A DNA stretch of 64,000 bases, from the NCBI RefSeq assembly GCF_003347495.1, contig NZ_QCXY01000007.1, positions 283,362-347,361 on the forward strand, read 5' to 3'. A program made the position numbers and the translations under genes. Below the pieces are notes generated by a model, which searched no databases, was not told the DNA's origin, and was given only the letters and a program-made list of their open reading frames with translations. Positions 53,777-62,153 of the stretch are shown here, piece by piece. Every line of letters begins with the position of its first letter. Position 1 is the stretch's first letter. The DNA is from Pleomorphovibrio marinus (GTDB lineage: Bacteria; Bacteroidota; Bacteroidia; Cytophagales; Cyclobacteriaceae).

Positions 53777-54514
53777 CTAGAAGAATCGGTTAAAATCATT
53801 GAACTCCACAATAAATGGCTTTTGTTGTCGACCTACATTGTCTTTGGTAAGAAAGAGTAAAAGACTGCCCATGAAAACAATTAAAGTAACCAACATACCC
53901 AGGCTCCAATTAGCTTGGTACCAGAGATGCCATCGGGCCTGAAGATCAACCTGATTGCCACTTTCGAGAATTCTAAATAGGAAAAACCTGGTATTTGCCA
54001 TACAAAAAGTCAAAATCAAAAGATACACATATTTATAAATGACTCTTATCACTTTTTTCCTAAGACTTTGCTCCAATAGAGCGATGTCCAGTGAAGTAAA
54101 TCCGGCATAAAAGACAAAGAGGACCGCCAAATCCACTAGTGGCATCGGAGAATTGAAAACCAAGATAATCCCAAACCCAACAAAAAGTGTCAGCTTAAGG
54201 CCGAGCAGATCACACAAAAAAACAAATACTCTCTTTTTAACACTATCTATACTCCATGGAAACAGGTGTATGGGATCCAAATAGGCGGAAGAATGGAATT
54301 TAGCCTGACTATATAAAATCAAACAAATCAATAAAGCAGAATAAAAGTAGAAATATCCAAAATGTTGCGTAAGCTCATATATAAAAAAAGAAGCAATAAA
54401 AAAGAAAGGAATAATGAATGGCACCACCCAGCCAAAAAGGATCAGTTTTGTAGGAATGCAAAGCTGGACCTTTAACACCTGAATAGCAAGATTACAAATT
54501 AGTCGGTTCTTCAT
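53777..54514 (-). CDS. Membrane protein of the ABC transporter (245 aa)
   Basis: Multiple transmembrane stretches (LFGWVVPFIIPFFFIASFFI, FGYFYFYSALLICLILY, LGMLVTLIVFMGSLLLFL). It contains HSSAYLDPIHLFPWSIDSVKKRVF, a possible cytosolic coupling loop. First gene of the three-gene transporter unit. Family not recognised. Confidence 0.68.
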   Translation of the reverse strand: MKNRLICNLAIQVLKVQLCIPTKLILFGWVVPFIIPFFFIASFFIYELTQHFGYFYFYSALLICLILYSQAKFHSSAYLDPIHLFPWSIDSVKKRVFVFLCDLLGLKLTLFVGFGIILVFNSPMPLVDLAVLFVFYAGFTSLDIALLEQSLRKKVIRVIYKYVYLLILTFCMANTRFFLFRILESGNQVDLQARWHLWYQANWSLGMLVTLIVFMGSLLLFLTKDNVGRQQKPFIVEFNDFNRFF

Positions 54515-54645
54515 ATAAAAATTATATTAAAAGGATATTAATTATTTAATTACCATAGTTGAAATCAACTTCCATGAAAATAAAAGTTAACAAATAAAAT
54601 TCTTGTTTTAATTATTTGAGCGGGATATCCATCCATTTGGTAAAC

Positions 54646-54837
54646 TTATTCACTTTTACCTTTGTGGCTAAATTTTTGATATATAATTAATGTGAAAATT
54701 AAAAATAAACTCACTGCAAAAAATATCCTAACTTTCATGCTTGTTTGAAAACTTTCTGTTAATGAGAAATAAATCCCGGTTGAGCAAAAAATAAAAATCA
54801 ATATAAATATAATTTTCTTCATTTTTTTATAATTCAA
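54646..54837 (-). CDS. Small membrane protein, 63 aa
   Basis: MNYKKMKKIIFILIFIFCS starts the first membrane segment and IFFAVSLFLIFTLIIYQKF is the second. 60 of 63 residues equal those of the copy at 45680-45871, which survives although everything around it has decayed. It lies 43 bp after the first bacteriocin peptide gene on the same strand. A bacteriocin immunity role is plausible but unproven. Confidence 0.62.
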   Translation of the reverse strand: MNYKKMKKIIFILIFIFCSTGIYFSLTESFQTSMKVRIFFAVSLFLIFTLIIYQKFSHKGKSE

Positions 54838-54880
54838 TATCTATATGATCACTGTATTTTTCAATGTTCGTAGTAAAAGA

Positions 54881-55084
54881 TTAAGATTGGCTAAGTGAAT
54901 ATCCAATGCAACCTGCAGTAATTACTCCACCTGCTATACCACCTGCCCATCCAACAGGGTTCCAGAAATTGGCTGCTACACCCGCCCCATAAACCAAGGC
55001 TGCAGCCCCAAATCCTGCGCAAAATCCATTTATAAATCCTCCAGCAGATTTTTCTTCTAATCTATTTATTTCTAGAGCTTTCAT
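54881..55084 (-). CDS. Double-glycine-leader bacteriocin-like peptide 1
   Basis: 67 aa. A 16-residue leader ends in Gly15-Gly16 (LEINRLEEKSAGG). The mature part of 51 residues is rich in Gly and Ala, with GFGAAALVYGAGVAANFW, NPVGWAGGIAGG, and two cysteines (Cys22, Cys59) that could form a disulfide. This fits class II, possibly two-peptide, bacteriocins cut by a C39 peptidase exporter, which is encoded upstream at 55665-57857. A broken copy lies at 45915-46110. Confidence 0.78.
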   Translation of the reverse strand: MKALEINRLEEKSAGGFINGFCAGFGAAALVYGAGVAANFWNPVGWAGGIAGGVITAGCIGYSLSQS

Positions 55085-55094
55085 ATCATTAAAT

Positions 55095-55292
55095 TTAACA
55101 AGGTTTTCCGTATTGATTAATTATATAACCCCCAAGGGTTCCCACCGCTAAACCAGCAACGAAACCTATTCCACCACCGAATATTGTTCCAGCTGTTGTT
55201 GCTCCAGCCATAAAACCAAGCCCATTACTAGCGCAAAATGGTAGCGCACCCCCACTCACTATTTCTATTTTTTCAATACTTAACTCTTCCAT
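55095..55292 (-). CDS. Double-glycine-leader bacteriocin-like peptide 2
   Basis: 65 aa from the ATG at 55292; the frame is open further upstream to 55370, but the start MEELSIEKIEIVSGG gives a classic leader ending in Gly14-Gly15. The mature 50 residues carry FCASNGLGFMAGATTAG, TIFGGGIGFVAGLAVGTLGG with GxxxG-like repeats, and a C-terminal Cys65 that could pair with Cys20. It stands 10 bp before peptide 1 in the same direction, so the two may act together. Part of the gene is also found in the decayed copy at 46128-46204. Confidence 0.8.
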   Translation of the reverse strand: MEELSIEKIEIVSGGALPFCASNGLGFMAGATTAGTIFGGGIGFVAGLAVGTLGGYIINQYGKPC

Positions 55293-55438
55293 AATGAATT
55301 CAAAATATTTGATTGAAAATTTATTTAACTTGATCAAATTTAAACCTATGTCGGTGAAATAATCTTTCACCCAATTAACTTTTTTTAAGAATGCATAACT
55401 TTTTTCGGTCTTGCGTTGAAATATATCTTTTTTTACCG

Positions 55439-55663
55439 CTAATCTCTACTCTTACATTCCAATTCGGTAAAAATATAACTTTTGCTACTTTTGCAATAAC
55501 AAATATCCCTTTCAAGGGCTAATCTCAAATCATCCAAAATTAAAAATATCATTCTTTTTGATACCCCAATTTTTTTAGATAACTCTCCGGGACTTCCGGT
55601 CTTTTTCTTTTCAATCAATTCAATTAACAACTTGGTACGTTCATAATACTTCAAACCTGCCAT
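55439..55663 (-). CDS. Small HTH (DeoR/HTH_11-like) regulator
   Basis: 74 aa from the ATG at 55663 (MAGLKYYERTKLLIELIEKK); the frame runs further up to 55690. Residues about 15-60 are a winged helix: GSPGELSKKIGVSKRMIFLI then DDLRLALERDICYC. It has no effector domain, so it may act as a simple switch. It lies between the exporter gene, whose stop is 1 bp away, and peptide 2, in the same direction, and so is a good candidate regulator of the bacteriocin genes. Confidence 0.68.
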   Translation of the reverse strand: MAGLKYYERTKLLIELIEKKKTGSPGELSKKIGVSKRMIFLILDDLRLALERDICYCKSSKSYIFTELECKSRD

Positions 55664-55664
55664 A

Positions 55665-57857
55665 TCACTTCCTGTTAAGTTCAAAAACATTCTGACAAAA
55701 CTTACTCAATAAGTTATTTTCTTGAAGAAGAACTGTCGGACTTCCAATACTAGAAATTTTACCTTGATCCAAAATCATAACTTCATCCATACCTACTGCC
55801 AAAGTTGGCTGATGGGTAATCAATAGGAGTGAAGAAAGATGATGGTTCAAATATTCCTTCACCAATTTAAATACCCTATCTTCTGTCTCGAAATCCATGG
55901 CTGAAGTAGCTTCGTCCAGAATCAGGATTTAAGGTTTCCTGACCATGGCTCTAGCCAATCCTACCATCTGACGCTGTCCTGCTGATAAATTTCTACCCTC
56001 CTCTCCACATAGGGTTAAAATCCCTTGCGGTAAAGCTTCAAAAAAGAACCACCACCCCATATCCTGAAGTTGTTTGGCAGTGGCTTCTATTTCTTCATTA
56101 ATATTGCTTAAAGCGATGTTGTCCAAAATTGTACTGTTGAATATTTTTTCTCTTTGATTGACAACACCAATTTGGGCTCTCCATGTATTTATATCCCACT
56201 CCTTTTCCATCAAAAAAGGCATCTCAATACTTCCTTGTTCAGGTGAATAAAATCTTTGGATTAAATCTACAAGGGTACTTTTTCCGCTACCTACAGGCGC
56301 AAATAATGCCAAGCTTTTCCTTTCTCTCAAATGAAAACTGATATCGTTGATAATGGCTTTTCTTCCTGGATAACGAAACACAACATTTTTTACCGCCAAT
56401 AAACAATTTTTATCAGCTTCATTTTGATGTAAAGCAGTAAAATATTCTTCATTTTGGTTTATCCCGGCAATTTCATGCATGCGATCAAATGCGACTTTGG
56501 CTTCCTGAAATTGAATGTTGGCGACCACTAACCCGGCTGTCGCAGGAATAATAGAACTTCCTACCTGAATTACTGCCATCAATTCTCCCAATTGCAATTG
56601 CTTTTGAAAAATTAGAATGACTCCTATTCCAAACAACAGACTAGTGAAAACTGCTACAATTACCTGTGTGAAAAAGGAAAATTTATTTCTTAAAACACTC
56701 AAATCATAGTCTTTCTCTTGATAATGGGTATAAACCTGATTAATCCTATGCTGAAAAACCTGCTCCTTCCCATAAGACTTCATCACTTGAATTCCTGTAA
56801 GGCTGTCAATATATTGATTTTCATTGAGTGCATGGGCTGACATCACTTCTTTGTGCTTATCAATAATAGGCTGATGATACTTCCATCCTACATAAAGAAA
56901 TACGGTAATTCCGGCAATACAAATCCCCCCAATGATCAGGGATTGGTAAAAAACAAAAACCAATGAGACCACGAGAACCAGGAAGTTAATAATAACAGTT
57001 CCGGTGATTAATGAAACAGTATTTTTAATGCGCAATGAATCATTCATTCTGGCAATGAGATCTCCGGTGCTGAAGCCCTGAAAATATCTCATGGGCAAAT
57101 TCAATATTTTACCAATAAAAGAAGATACGATCCTGATGTTCAAATCTCTACCTTGCATCGCCATAAAGATCCCCTGAAAATATCCTATTAGGGATCTGAA
57201 CACCAACAGTAAGCCTAAAAAAATCACCCCTAAAACCGCTTTATCAAAGGCTTGGTTGGGGAGAAAATCATCAATTAACTTCTGGGAAAAAATCGCAGTG
57301 GATAGTCCTGTAATGGCCATAACAGTGCCCAAAACAGCAGCTACTATTAAAATTGGTATATCCTTAGAAATAATAGAATTGAACCACTCCATTTTGGAAT
57401 TAGATTCATTTTTATCCGTCCGAAAATTTTCGGTAGGTGTCATTTGAAGCAAAATTCGTGACTTCCATACATCACTTAAAACATTTTCCTCCATAGAGAT
57501 AATCCCAAATCCAGGATCACTCAACCAAAATCGAGATCCATCATATCCAAAACAAACCATATAGTGTTCTCTTACATTATCAAGAACTACATGTAGAATT
57601 ACAGGCCTTTCTTGCTTCTTCAGGTGCGGGATTTCTGCTTCAAACCCTTTCCCTTCAATACCAATTTCTTTAGCTGCTTGAATCAATCCAAGCAATGTGG
57701 TACCTGAAAAAGTAGTTCCACTAATTGCCATCAACTTTTCCTGCTTAGCCTCGCCTCCATAAAATTTAGAAATGGTACTCAAACAAGCCAATCCGCAAGC
57801 AAATTCTCCGATTTGGTTAACGTAGAACCTTTTCAACGTGGATGGTTTCACCTTCAT
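55665..57857 (-). pseudogene. C39 peptidase-containing bacteriocin ABC exporter broken by one in-frame TAA
   Basis: 730 codons if the stop at 55929-55931 is ignored, the normal length. Residues 1-140 form the C39 peptidase (Gln15, Cys21 in FACGLACL, His in REHYMVCFG, Asp in LSDPGFG), which removes double-glycine leaders. Residues about 165-450 form the membrane domain, followed by the NBD with Walker A FAPVGSGKSTLVDL and signature NLSAGQRQMVGLARA. The TAA replaces the expected Lys just before Walker B (ILILDEATSAMDFETED, in the same frame downstream). The truncated product therefore lacks Walker B and the H-loop and should not hydrolyse ATP. The decayed copy at 46250 has AAA at this place. 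A thioredoxin-like gene overlaps its start by 4 bp. Confidence 0.88.
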
Positions 57858-58393
57858 GGTTTCTCCTCCTTTCCGTTAAGTAGTTTCCCCAGAAGAATAT
57901 CCATTTTCACGGGGCCTTGGTGAATAGATATCAAATCAGCATTTTCACCATAGCAAAAATTAGTAGGAACCGACTTTATCCCTAAAAATTCCGAAAGTCG
58001 CATTTCATCATCCCAAGCTACTTGGAAATTCAATTCTGATACGAAGGGAAAATCTTTATAAATATCCTCTAGTTCTGAAAGCTCTTGTGAACTGGCCAAC
58101 AAGACTTTAACTTTCTTAAATTCACTTATTCGCTCATTTATAGCATTTAATTCAATCCTGCATATTTCACAGGTAGAGTTAAAATACACAATCAAAAATG
58201 GGCTTCCTTCCGCATAGTTTGTAAGCGAAATAACTTCCCCACCAATTGTTTTCAAGATCAAATCAGGAATGGTTTGAACCTGTTCTTTTATTATGGCTAT
58301 TTTTTTTGCTTTTTCCTGGTACTTTCTAGCTAATAAGCCAATCAATCCCAAAAAAATAAATGCTATAGCCAATAGGATTATCTTTTTTGCCAT
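57854..58393 (-). CDS. Membrane-anchored thioredoxin-like protein
   Basis: 179 aa. An N-terminal membrane anchor (IILLAIAFIFLGLIGLLA) and a periplasm-facing redoxin fold: PFLIVYFNSTCEICRIEL with active-site C-E-I-C, then LLASSQELSEL, and the cis-Pro region KSVPTNFCYGEN. It overlaps the exporter start by 4 bp. Both bacteriocin peptides have two cysteines, so a role in disulfide formation or shuffling of the peptides is plausible (inference). Confidence 0.82.
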   Translation of the reverse strand: MAKKIILLAIAFIFLGLIGLLARKYQEKAKKIAIIKEQVQTIPDLILKTIGGEVISLTNYAEGSPFLIVYFNSTCEICRIELNAINERISEFKKVKVLLASSQELSELEDIYKDFPFVSELNFQVAWDDEMRLSEFLGIKSVPTNFCYGENADLISIHQGPVKMDILLGKLLNGKEEKP

Positions 58394-58396
58394 CGA

Positions 58397-59026
58397 TCAA
58401 GTAAAATTTAAGGTTAAAAACATTATCAATATCAGCCAAAATGTAATTGAAAACAGGTATGATCCCAAAACCACTTTTGAACTATTGGCTTTTCCTATTT
58501 CTACCTCTTGGTTAAAAAAATAAACCAATAATAGACAGTAAAAAACCTCAAATAGATTTAGAAGCTGCAACGGATAATACCATATAGATTGGATGCTTTT
58601 AAAGTCCATTAAACTCAGGACAGAAAGGGGATAAAATAATGAAAACTCACTGTATGTAAAATTGTAAAATGCTCCAAAAATAATTTTGACAATTCCTGCT
58701 ACGATTAAAATGCTTTCTGCCATTACTGCTACATGAAACAAAGTCCACAATTTGACACCTTGATGCAGGTTAGCAAAGAAGAGTCCGCTATAAAGCACAA
58801 GTGCTATCAAGAAACATTTTATGGACAATAGCAAAAATGTAAAAAGAATAGAAAATTTGTTCCAATACTTAAAGTCCTCAATCAACGCAATAAGAACATT
58901 TTCAGGAATTTCAAACTCTACCTGATTTACCATATCCCTTAACAGCATGGCCTCCATGTCCAATGCCAATAAAGCGGCTAAAAAAAGCTCAAATGAATAA
59001 AACAGTAGCAGAAGAAAAACCTTCAT
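58397..59026 (-). CDS. Integral membrane protein in the bacteriocin operon (209 aa)
   Basis: Five or so transmembrane segments (VFLLLLFYSFELFLAALLAL, FSILFTFLLLSIKCFLIALV, LFHVAVMAESILIVAGIVKI, YLFSITFWLILIMFLTL). It sits 3 bp upstream of the thioredoxin-like gene, so a quinone-linked or MauE-like electron supply for that protein is one idea. No cysteine pair fit for that is seen. Family not recognised. First gene of the operon. Confidence 0.6.
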   Translation of the reverse strand: MKVFLLLLFYSFELFLAALLALDMEAMLLRDMVNQVEFEIPENVLIALIEDFKYWNKFSILFTFLLLSIKCFLIALVLYSGLFFANLHQGVKLWTLFHVAVMAESILIVAGIVKIIFGAFYNFTYSEFSLFYPLSVLSLMDFKSIQSIWYYPLQLLNLFEVFYCLLLVYFFNQEVEIGKANSSKVVLGSYLFSITFWLILIMFLTLNFT

Positions 59027-59579
59027 AAAGGTTCAGTTTAAAGTTAAAAGATTACTTCTAAAAAGTTTATGACTGGAACAATAGGTGTGTTAAAGTAAAA
59101 AAAATAAAATTAAAATTCAAATTTTTAAAGACCTAGAATATATAAATGCGTTCCATTATTCAACAAAATAACCAAATAAAATATCAAATAACTGGCCCAT
59201 AACCAAAGCCGTAACACAATTTTATGAGAAACATCAGATTTTGCAGTATAAAATACTTTTTTTTTATTTTAAAAAAAATAAATTACAAGTTAGACTTTAG
59301 CATAAGAAACTGATCTACAACTAGTTTGGTGCTTTTCTATCAACCTCAAATTCCATAAATCTGGAAAACTGTTTTTTTTTCGTCGCTGATAATAAATCCT
59401 TTCTGCTTGTCTTTTATCAGGGTTTGGTAATTCTCCTATTCAATTTGCAATAACCTGGACGGTATGAGGAGTTACTTTTTCCAGGTAGCCACTGAATATG
59501 ACGGTAGTTATTGCTATATAATTTTTTTTAATTTTCTTTACAGCAGATTTTTGAGGTGCATCTTTTTTATATTAAATAT
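59027..59579. other. AT-rich intergenic region between bacteriocin operon and RHS locus
   Basis: About 550 very AT-rich bases with no credible gene. It must contain the promoter of the minus-strand bacteriocin operon, but no clear TTTG/TAnnTTTG pair stands out. Base composition changes abruptly at about 59580, where GC-rich RHS sequence begins mid-protein; this looks like a recombination or insertion joint. Confidence 0.5.
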
Positions 59580-61454
59580 ATGCAATCCTATTACGACCGT
59601 TGGGACAGGCCGGTGCTCTCCCAGGACGGCGAACAGCGGCTTGGCAACCAGTGGGCGTATGTGAAATACGACATCCACAACAGGCCGGTGATCACAGGGG
59701 TGATCACCACCGCCACTTCAAGGGAAGGCCTCACGTCGGCGGTGGCCAATTCCAGCACCAGGGATGAGATAAGAAACGGCTCCTCCACGGGCTACACCAT
59801 GAACAGGACCTACCCCGTCTCGCCGGGGGAAGCCAGTATTTTAACCATCACCTATTATGACAATTACACGTTCAGGACAAACACTGGCTGGTCCAACAAC
59901 AACGGCGTTTATGCCTTTTCGCCCGAACCCGGTTACCCGGACCAGCCCGACCTAAACGGCGTGAAGGGGCTGGTCACCGGCCATAAAAGCAGGAACTTCG
60001 GCCCTGGGTCGCCCCAGTGGATCTACAGCGTGACCTACTACGACCAGGAGTACCGCCCCTTACAGCAGGTGACCCGGCACCCCATCGGAGGTACCACGCG
60101 CAGCACCTACAAGGTATCCTATGCCGGGGAAACGGAAAAGACCCTGGACAGGTACACCTATACCTGGGGCACCACCCTGGTGGAGAAGCGATTCACCTAT
60201 GACCACGCAGGAAGGCCTCTAAGGGTGTACCACAGGGTGGACTCCGAACCCGAGGTGCTTCTGGCCCACTACGCCTACAACGAACTGGGCCAGGTGATGG
60301 AGGTGACGCACCACAGCCGGAACGAGGGTGGCACATGGCTTTATAGGGCTCTGCCCTCCCATACCATACAAGGCTGGACGGATGAGATCCGCTACCTATA
60401 CGCCAACAACAACCAGGTCTTCCGGCAAAAGCTCGACTACAACAAGAACAGCGGCACCTCCAACGACACCCGAGTGGACGGGCTTATCACGGCCAACCAA
60501 TGGAAGCACTACGGTTCGGAGCCGGAACGGGCCTACAACTATGACTACGACACGCCAAAGAGGCTGACCGCAGCCACCTACCGGCAGAAAAGCGGCTCTT
60601 TGTGGACGGAAAACAACCTCTACACCGAGAACAACATCGGCTACAGTGCCAACGGCAACATTCAGACCCTGAACAGGTACAGGGAAAAGGCTGGCTCGGC
60701 CGCCAGGATAGACCAGTTGGCCTATAACTATACTGGCAACCACCTCTTTTCCGTGACCGACAACGCACCCTCTGCCCACAAGGCCGATGGGTTCTTGGAT
60801 GGGAACCCCTCGGGTGACGACTATGCCTACAACGCCAACGGTTTCCTGACCATGGACCTGAACAAAGGGATCACAGGGGTGAGCTACAACCTGCTTGACC
60901 TACCGGAGGAGGTCAACCTGTCGGACGACCGCGAGCTCAGGTACTTTTACGGCCCTTCGGGCAACCTGCTGATCGCCCAGTACCTGGTGCCCGGTGAGGA
61001 CACCAGGGTACGTCGGTACGTGGGAGACCTGGTGTTTGAGGGCAACGAACTCACCGAGATCCGCCATGGCTGGGGGCGTGTGCTTACGGAGGGTCAGCAC
61101 CGGTACCAGTACAACCTGACCGACCATCCCGAAACGAGTTCGGGACAGGCTCTAGGCAGCACCAGGGTGGTGCTTCAGGAAGACCCTGCCAACTTCGCCG
61201 TCATGGCCACCTTCGAGCCGGAGGGCCTGGAGGAAGAGTCCATACAGTTTATGGACTACGATAGCGGTACCAGGATCGCCTCGGAACTGTTTGACCATAC
61301 CGGCACGGGTGAGACGGGCTATGCCCTTAGGCTCTCCGACGGCATGACCGGCCCGGCGCGATCAGTGAGCGTATTACCTGGCGATACCGTAAGAATAGGG
61401 CCGAGCGTGAAGAAACAGTCCGGTAGGACGGAGCGTAAAGAATTAGTCCCTTAG
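59580..61454 (+). CDS. RHS/YD-repeat protein, N-terminally truncated, first segment
   Basis: 624 aa from the ATG at 59580 (MQSYYDRWDRPVLSQDGEQR); an earlier in-frame ATG at 59556 lies in AT-rich sequence. It starts in the middle of a DUF6443/RHS-type Bacteroidota protein: RPVITGVITT, PLQQVTRHPIGGTTR, ERFTYDHAGRPLRVYH-like YD repeats, and NELGQVMEVTHH. The N-terminal half with signal peptide is absent. The core motif DHLGSTR is split by an in-frame 24-bp palindrome. It ends in stop codons supplied by a hairpin element after PGDTVRIG. The protein continues in three more pieces downstream, so the gene as found is probably not functional, though the pieces are well conserved. Confidence 0.75.
   Translation: MQSYYDRWDRPVLSQDGEQRLGNQWAYVKYDIHNRPVITGVITTATSREGLTSAVANSSTRDEIRNGSSTGYTMNRTYPVSPGEASILTITYYDNYTFRTNTGWSNNNGVYAFSPEPGYPDQPDLNGVKGLVTGHKSRNFGPGSPQWIYSVTYYDQEYRPLQQVTRHPIGGTTRSTYKVSYAGETEKTLDRYTYTWGTTLVEKRFTYDHAGRPLRVYHRVDSEPEVLLAHYAYNELGQVMEVTHHSRNEGGTWLYRALPSHTIQGWTDEIRYLYANNNQVFRQKLDYNKNSGTSNDTRVDGLITANQWKHYGSEPERAYNYDYDTPKRLTAATYRQKSGSLWTENNLYTENNIGYSANGNIQTLNRYREKAGSAARIDQLAYNYTGNHLFSVTDNAPSAHKADGFLDGNPSGDDYAYNANGFLTMDLNKGITGVSYNLLDLPEEVNLSDDRELRYFYGPSGNLLIAQYLVPGEDTRVRRYVGDLVFEGNELTEIRHGWGRVLTEGQHRYQYNLTDHPETSSGQALGSTRVVLQEDPANFAVMATFEPEGLEEESIQFMDYDSGTRIASELFDHTGTGETGYALRLSDGMTGPARSVSVLPGDTVRIGPSVKKQSGRTERKELVP
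61128..61151. repeat. Palindrome inserted in frame in the DHLGSTR motif
   Basis: CCCGAA-acgag-TTCGGG followed by acaggct, 24 bp, adding PETSSGQA between DH and LGSTRVV. It is identical in type to 46692-46708 and related to 2222-2241. Removing it restores the RHS core motif exactly. Confidence 0.85.
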
Positions 61455-61515
61455 GACTAATTTAGCGACGGGCCGGATTGCAGGGATGATTTTAGCGAGG
61501 AGCCGGGCTGCGGGG
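61403..61515. repeat. Two nested hairpin elements (about 55 nt each) in the RHS gene
   Basis: The outer element starts gagcgtgaagaaacagtcc at 61403 and resumes as tgattttagcgagg at 61487. Inside it lies a complete second element, 61431-61485 (gagcgtaaag ... ggattgcaggg), with a 9-bp perfect stem AATTAGTCC-ctta-GGACTAATT. The inner stem sequence differs from the other copies (AACAGTCC), but both arms changed together. Confidence 0.75.
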
Positions 61516-61835
61516 AGCATGGCAAATACCTTGATCTGCGGGAGGCCAAGGTGAACCCCGCCCTGATGGCCATAGCCCTTTCCCTGGCTGGGGTAAGCCC
61601 GGGCAGCCTCGGGGTGGACGGTAACCTGTCCACGGCGGCAGGCAGTTGGGGAACTGCGGACCAGGGTCTGACAGGACTGCTGGTGGGCAAGGAAAAGCGT
61701 GGGTATGCCCCGCCCGCCTACCTGAACTACCTGTTTTTCGACAAGGAGATGAACTATAAGTACGGCGGCTATACCCAAATGACGGAGGAAGCGTATGAGG
61801 ACGGCACCAACCGGGAGCATGAAAGATTATATTAG
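61516..61835 (+). pseudogene. RHS protein, second segment
   Basis: The same frame as the first segment resumes with GKYLDLREAKVNPALMAIAL, the normal continuation after PGDTVRI in RHS proteins, and reads to YGGYTQMTEEAYEDGTN before a stop at 61833. Translation from the first segment would be stopped by the element, and no good start is visible, although an ATG lies at 61567 (MAIALSLAGVS). Confidence 0.65.
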
Positions 61836-61839
61836 GACC

Positions 61840-61893
61840 GAGCGTGAAGAAACAGTCCGTTGGGACTGTTTTAGCGAGGGGCCAGGTTGCGGG
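61840..61893. repeat. Hairpin element copy b
   Basis: gagcgtgaagaaacagtcc, loop gttg, ggactgttttagcgagg, then ggccaggttgc. The 8-bp stem AACAGTCC/GGACTGTT is at 61851-61870. It lies between the second and third RHS segments, and the frame differs on its two sides. Confidence 0.8.
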
Positions 61894-62106
61894 GGGCTGG
61901 CAGAAGAACCGGGATATTTCTATATTTACTTGTCCAACGATGGAGTCGAAGGAGGAGAAGCTTTTTTCGATGACTTTACTGTACTTAACCTGGAGAGCTA
62001 CATCGTCCAGCAGACTGATTACTATCCCTACGGGTTAATAGCCAGGAACTTTGTGAGGGAGGGGGAGAAGGAGACCTTGGATCTTTTCCAAGAGGATCGA
62101 GCGTGA
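61893..62106 (+). pseudogene. RHS protein, third segment
   Basis: Reads EEPGYFYIYLSNDGVEGGEA, FFDDFTVLNLESYIVQQTDY and YYPYGLIARNFVREGEKETL to DLFQEDRA before TGA, the usual pre-tip section of RHS proteins (FFDDF..., DYYPFGL). The TGA at 62104 is the first part of hairpin element c. Confidence 0.65.
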
Positions 62107-62153
62107 AGAAACAGTCCGTTGGGACTGTTTTAGCGAGAGGCCGGGTTGCAGGG
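62099..62153. repeat. Hairpin element copy c
   Basis: Stem AACAGTCC (62110-62117), loop gttg, GGACTGTT (62122-62129), then ttagcgag, aggcc and gggttgcaggg. If the ancestral text was DLFQ-GGYEELTG, the inserted block is 62092-62151, exactly 60 nt, so the frame is kept on both sides but two stops are introduced. Confidence 0.82.
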
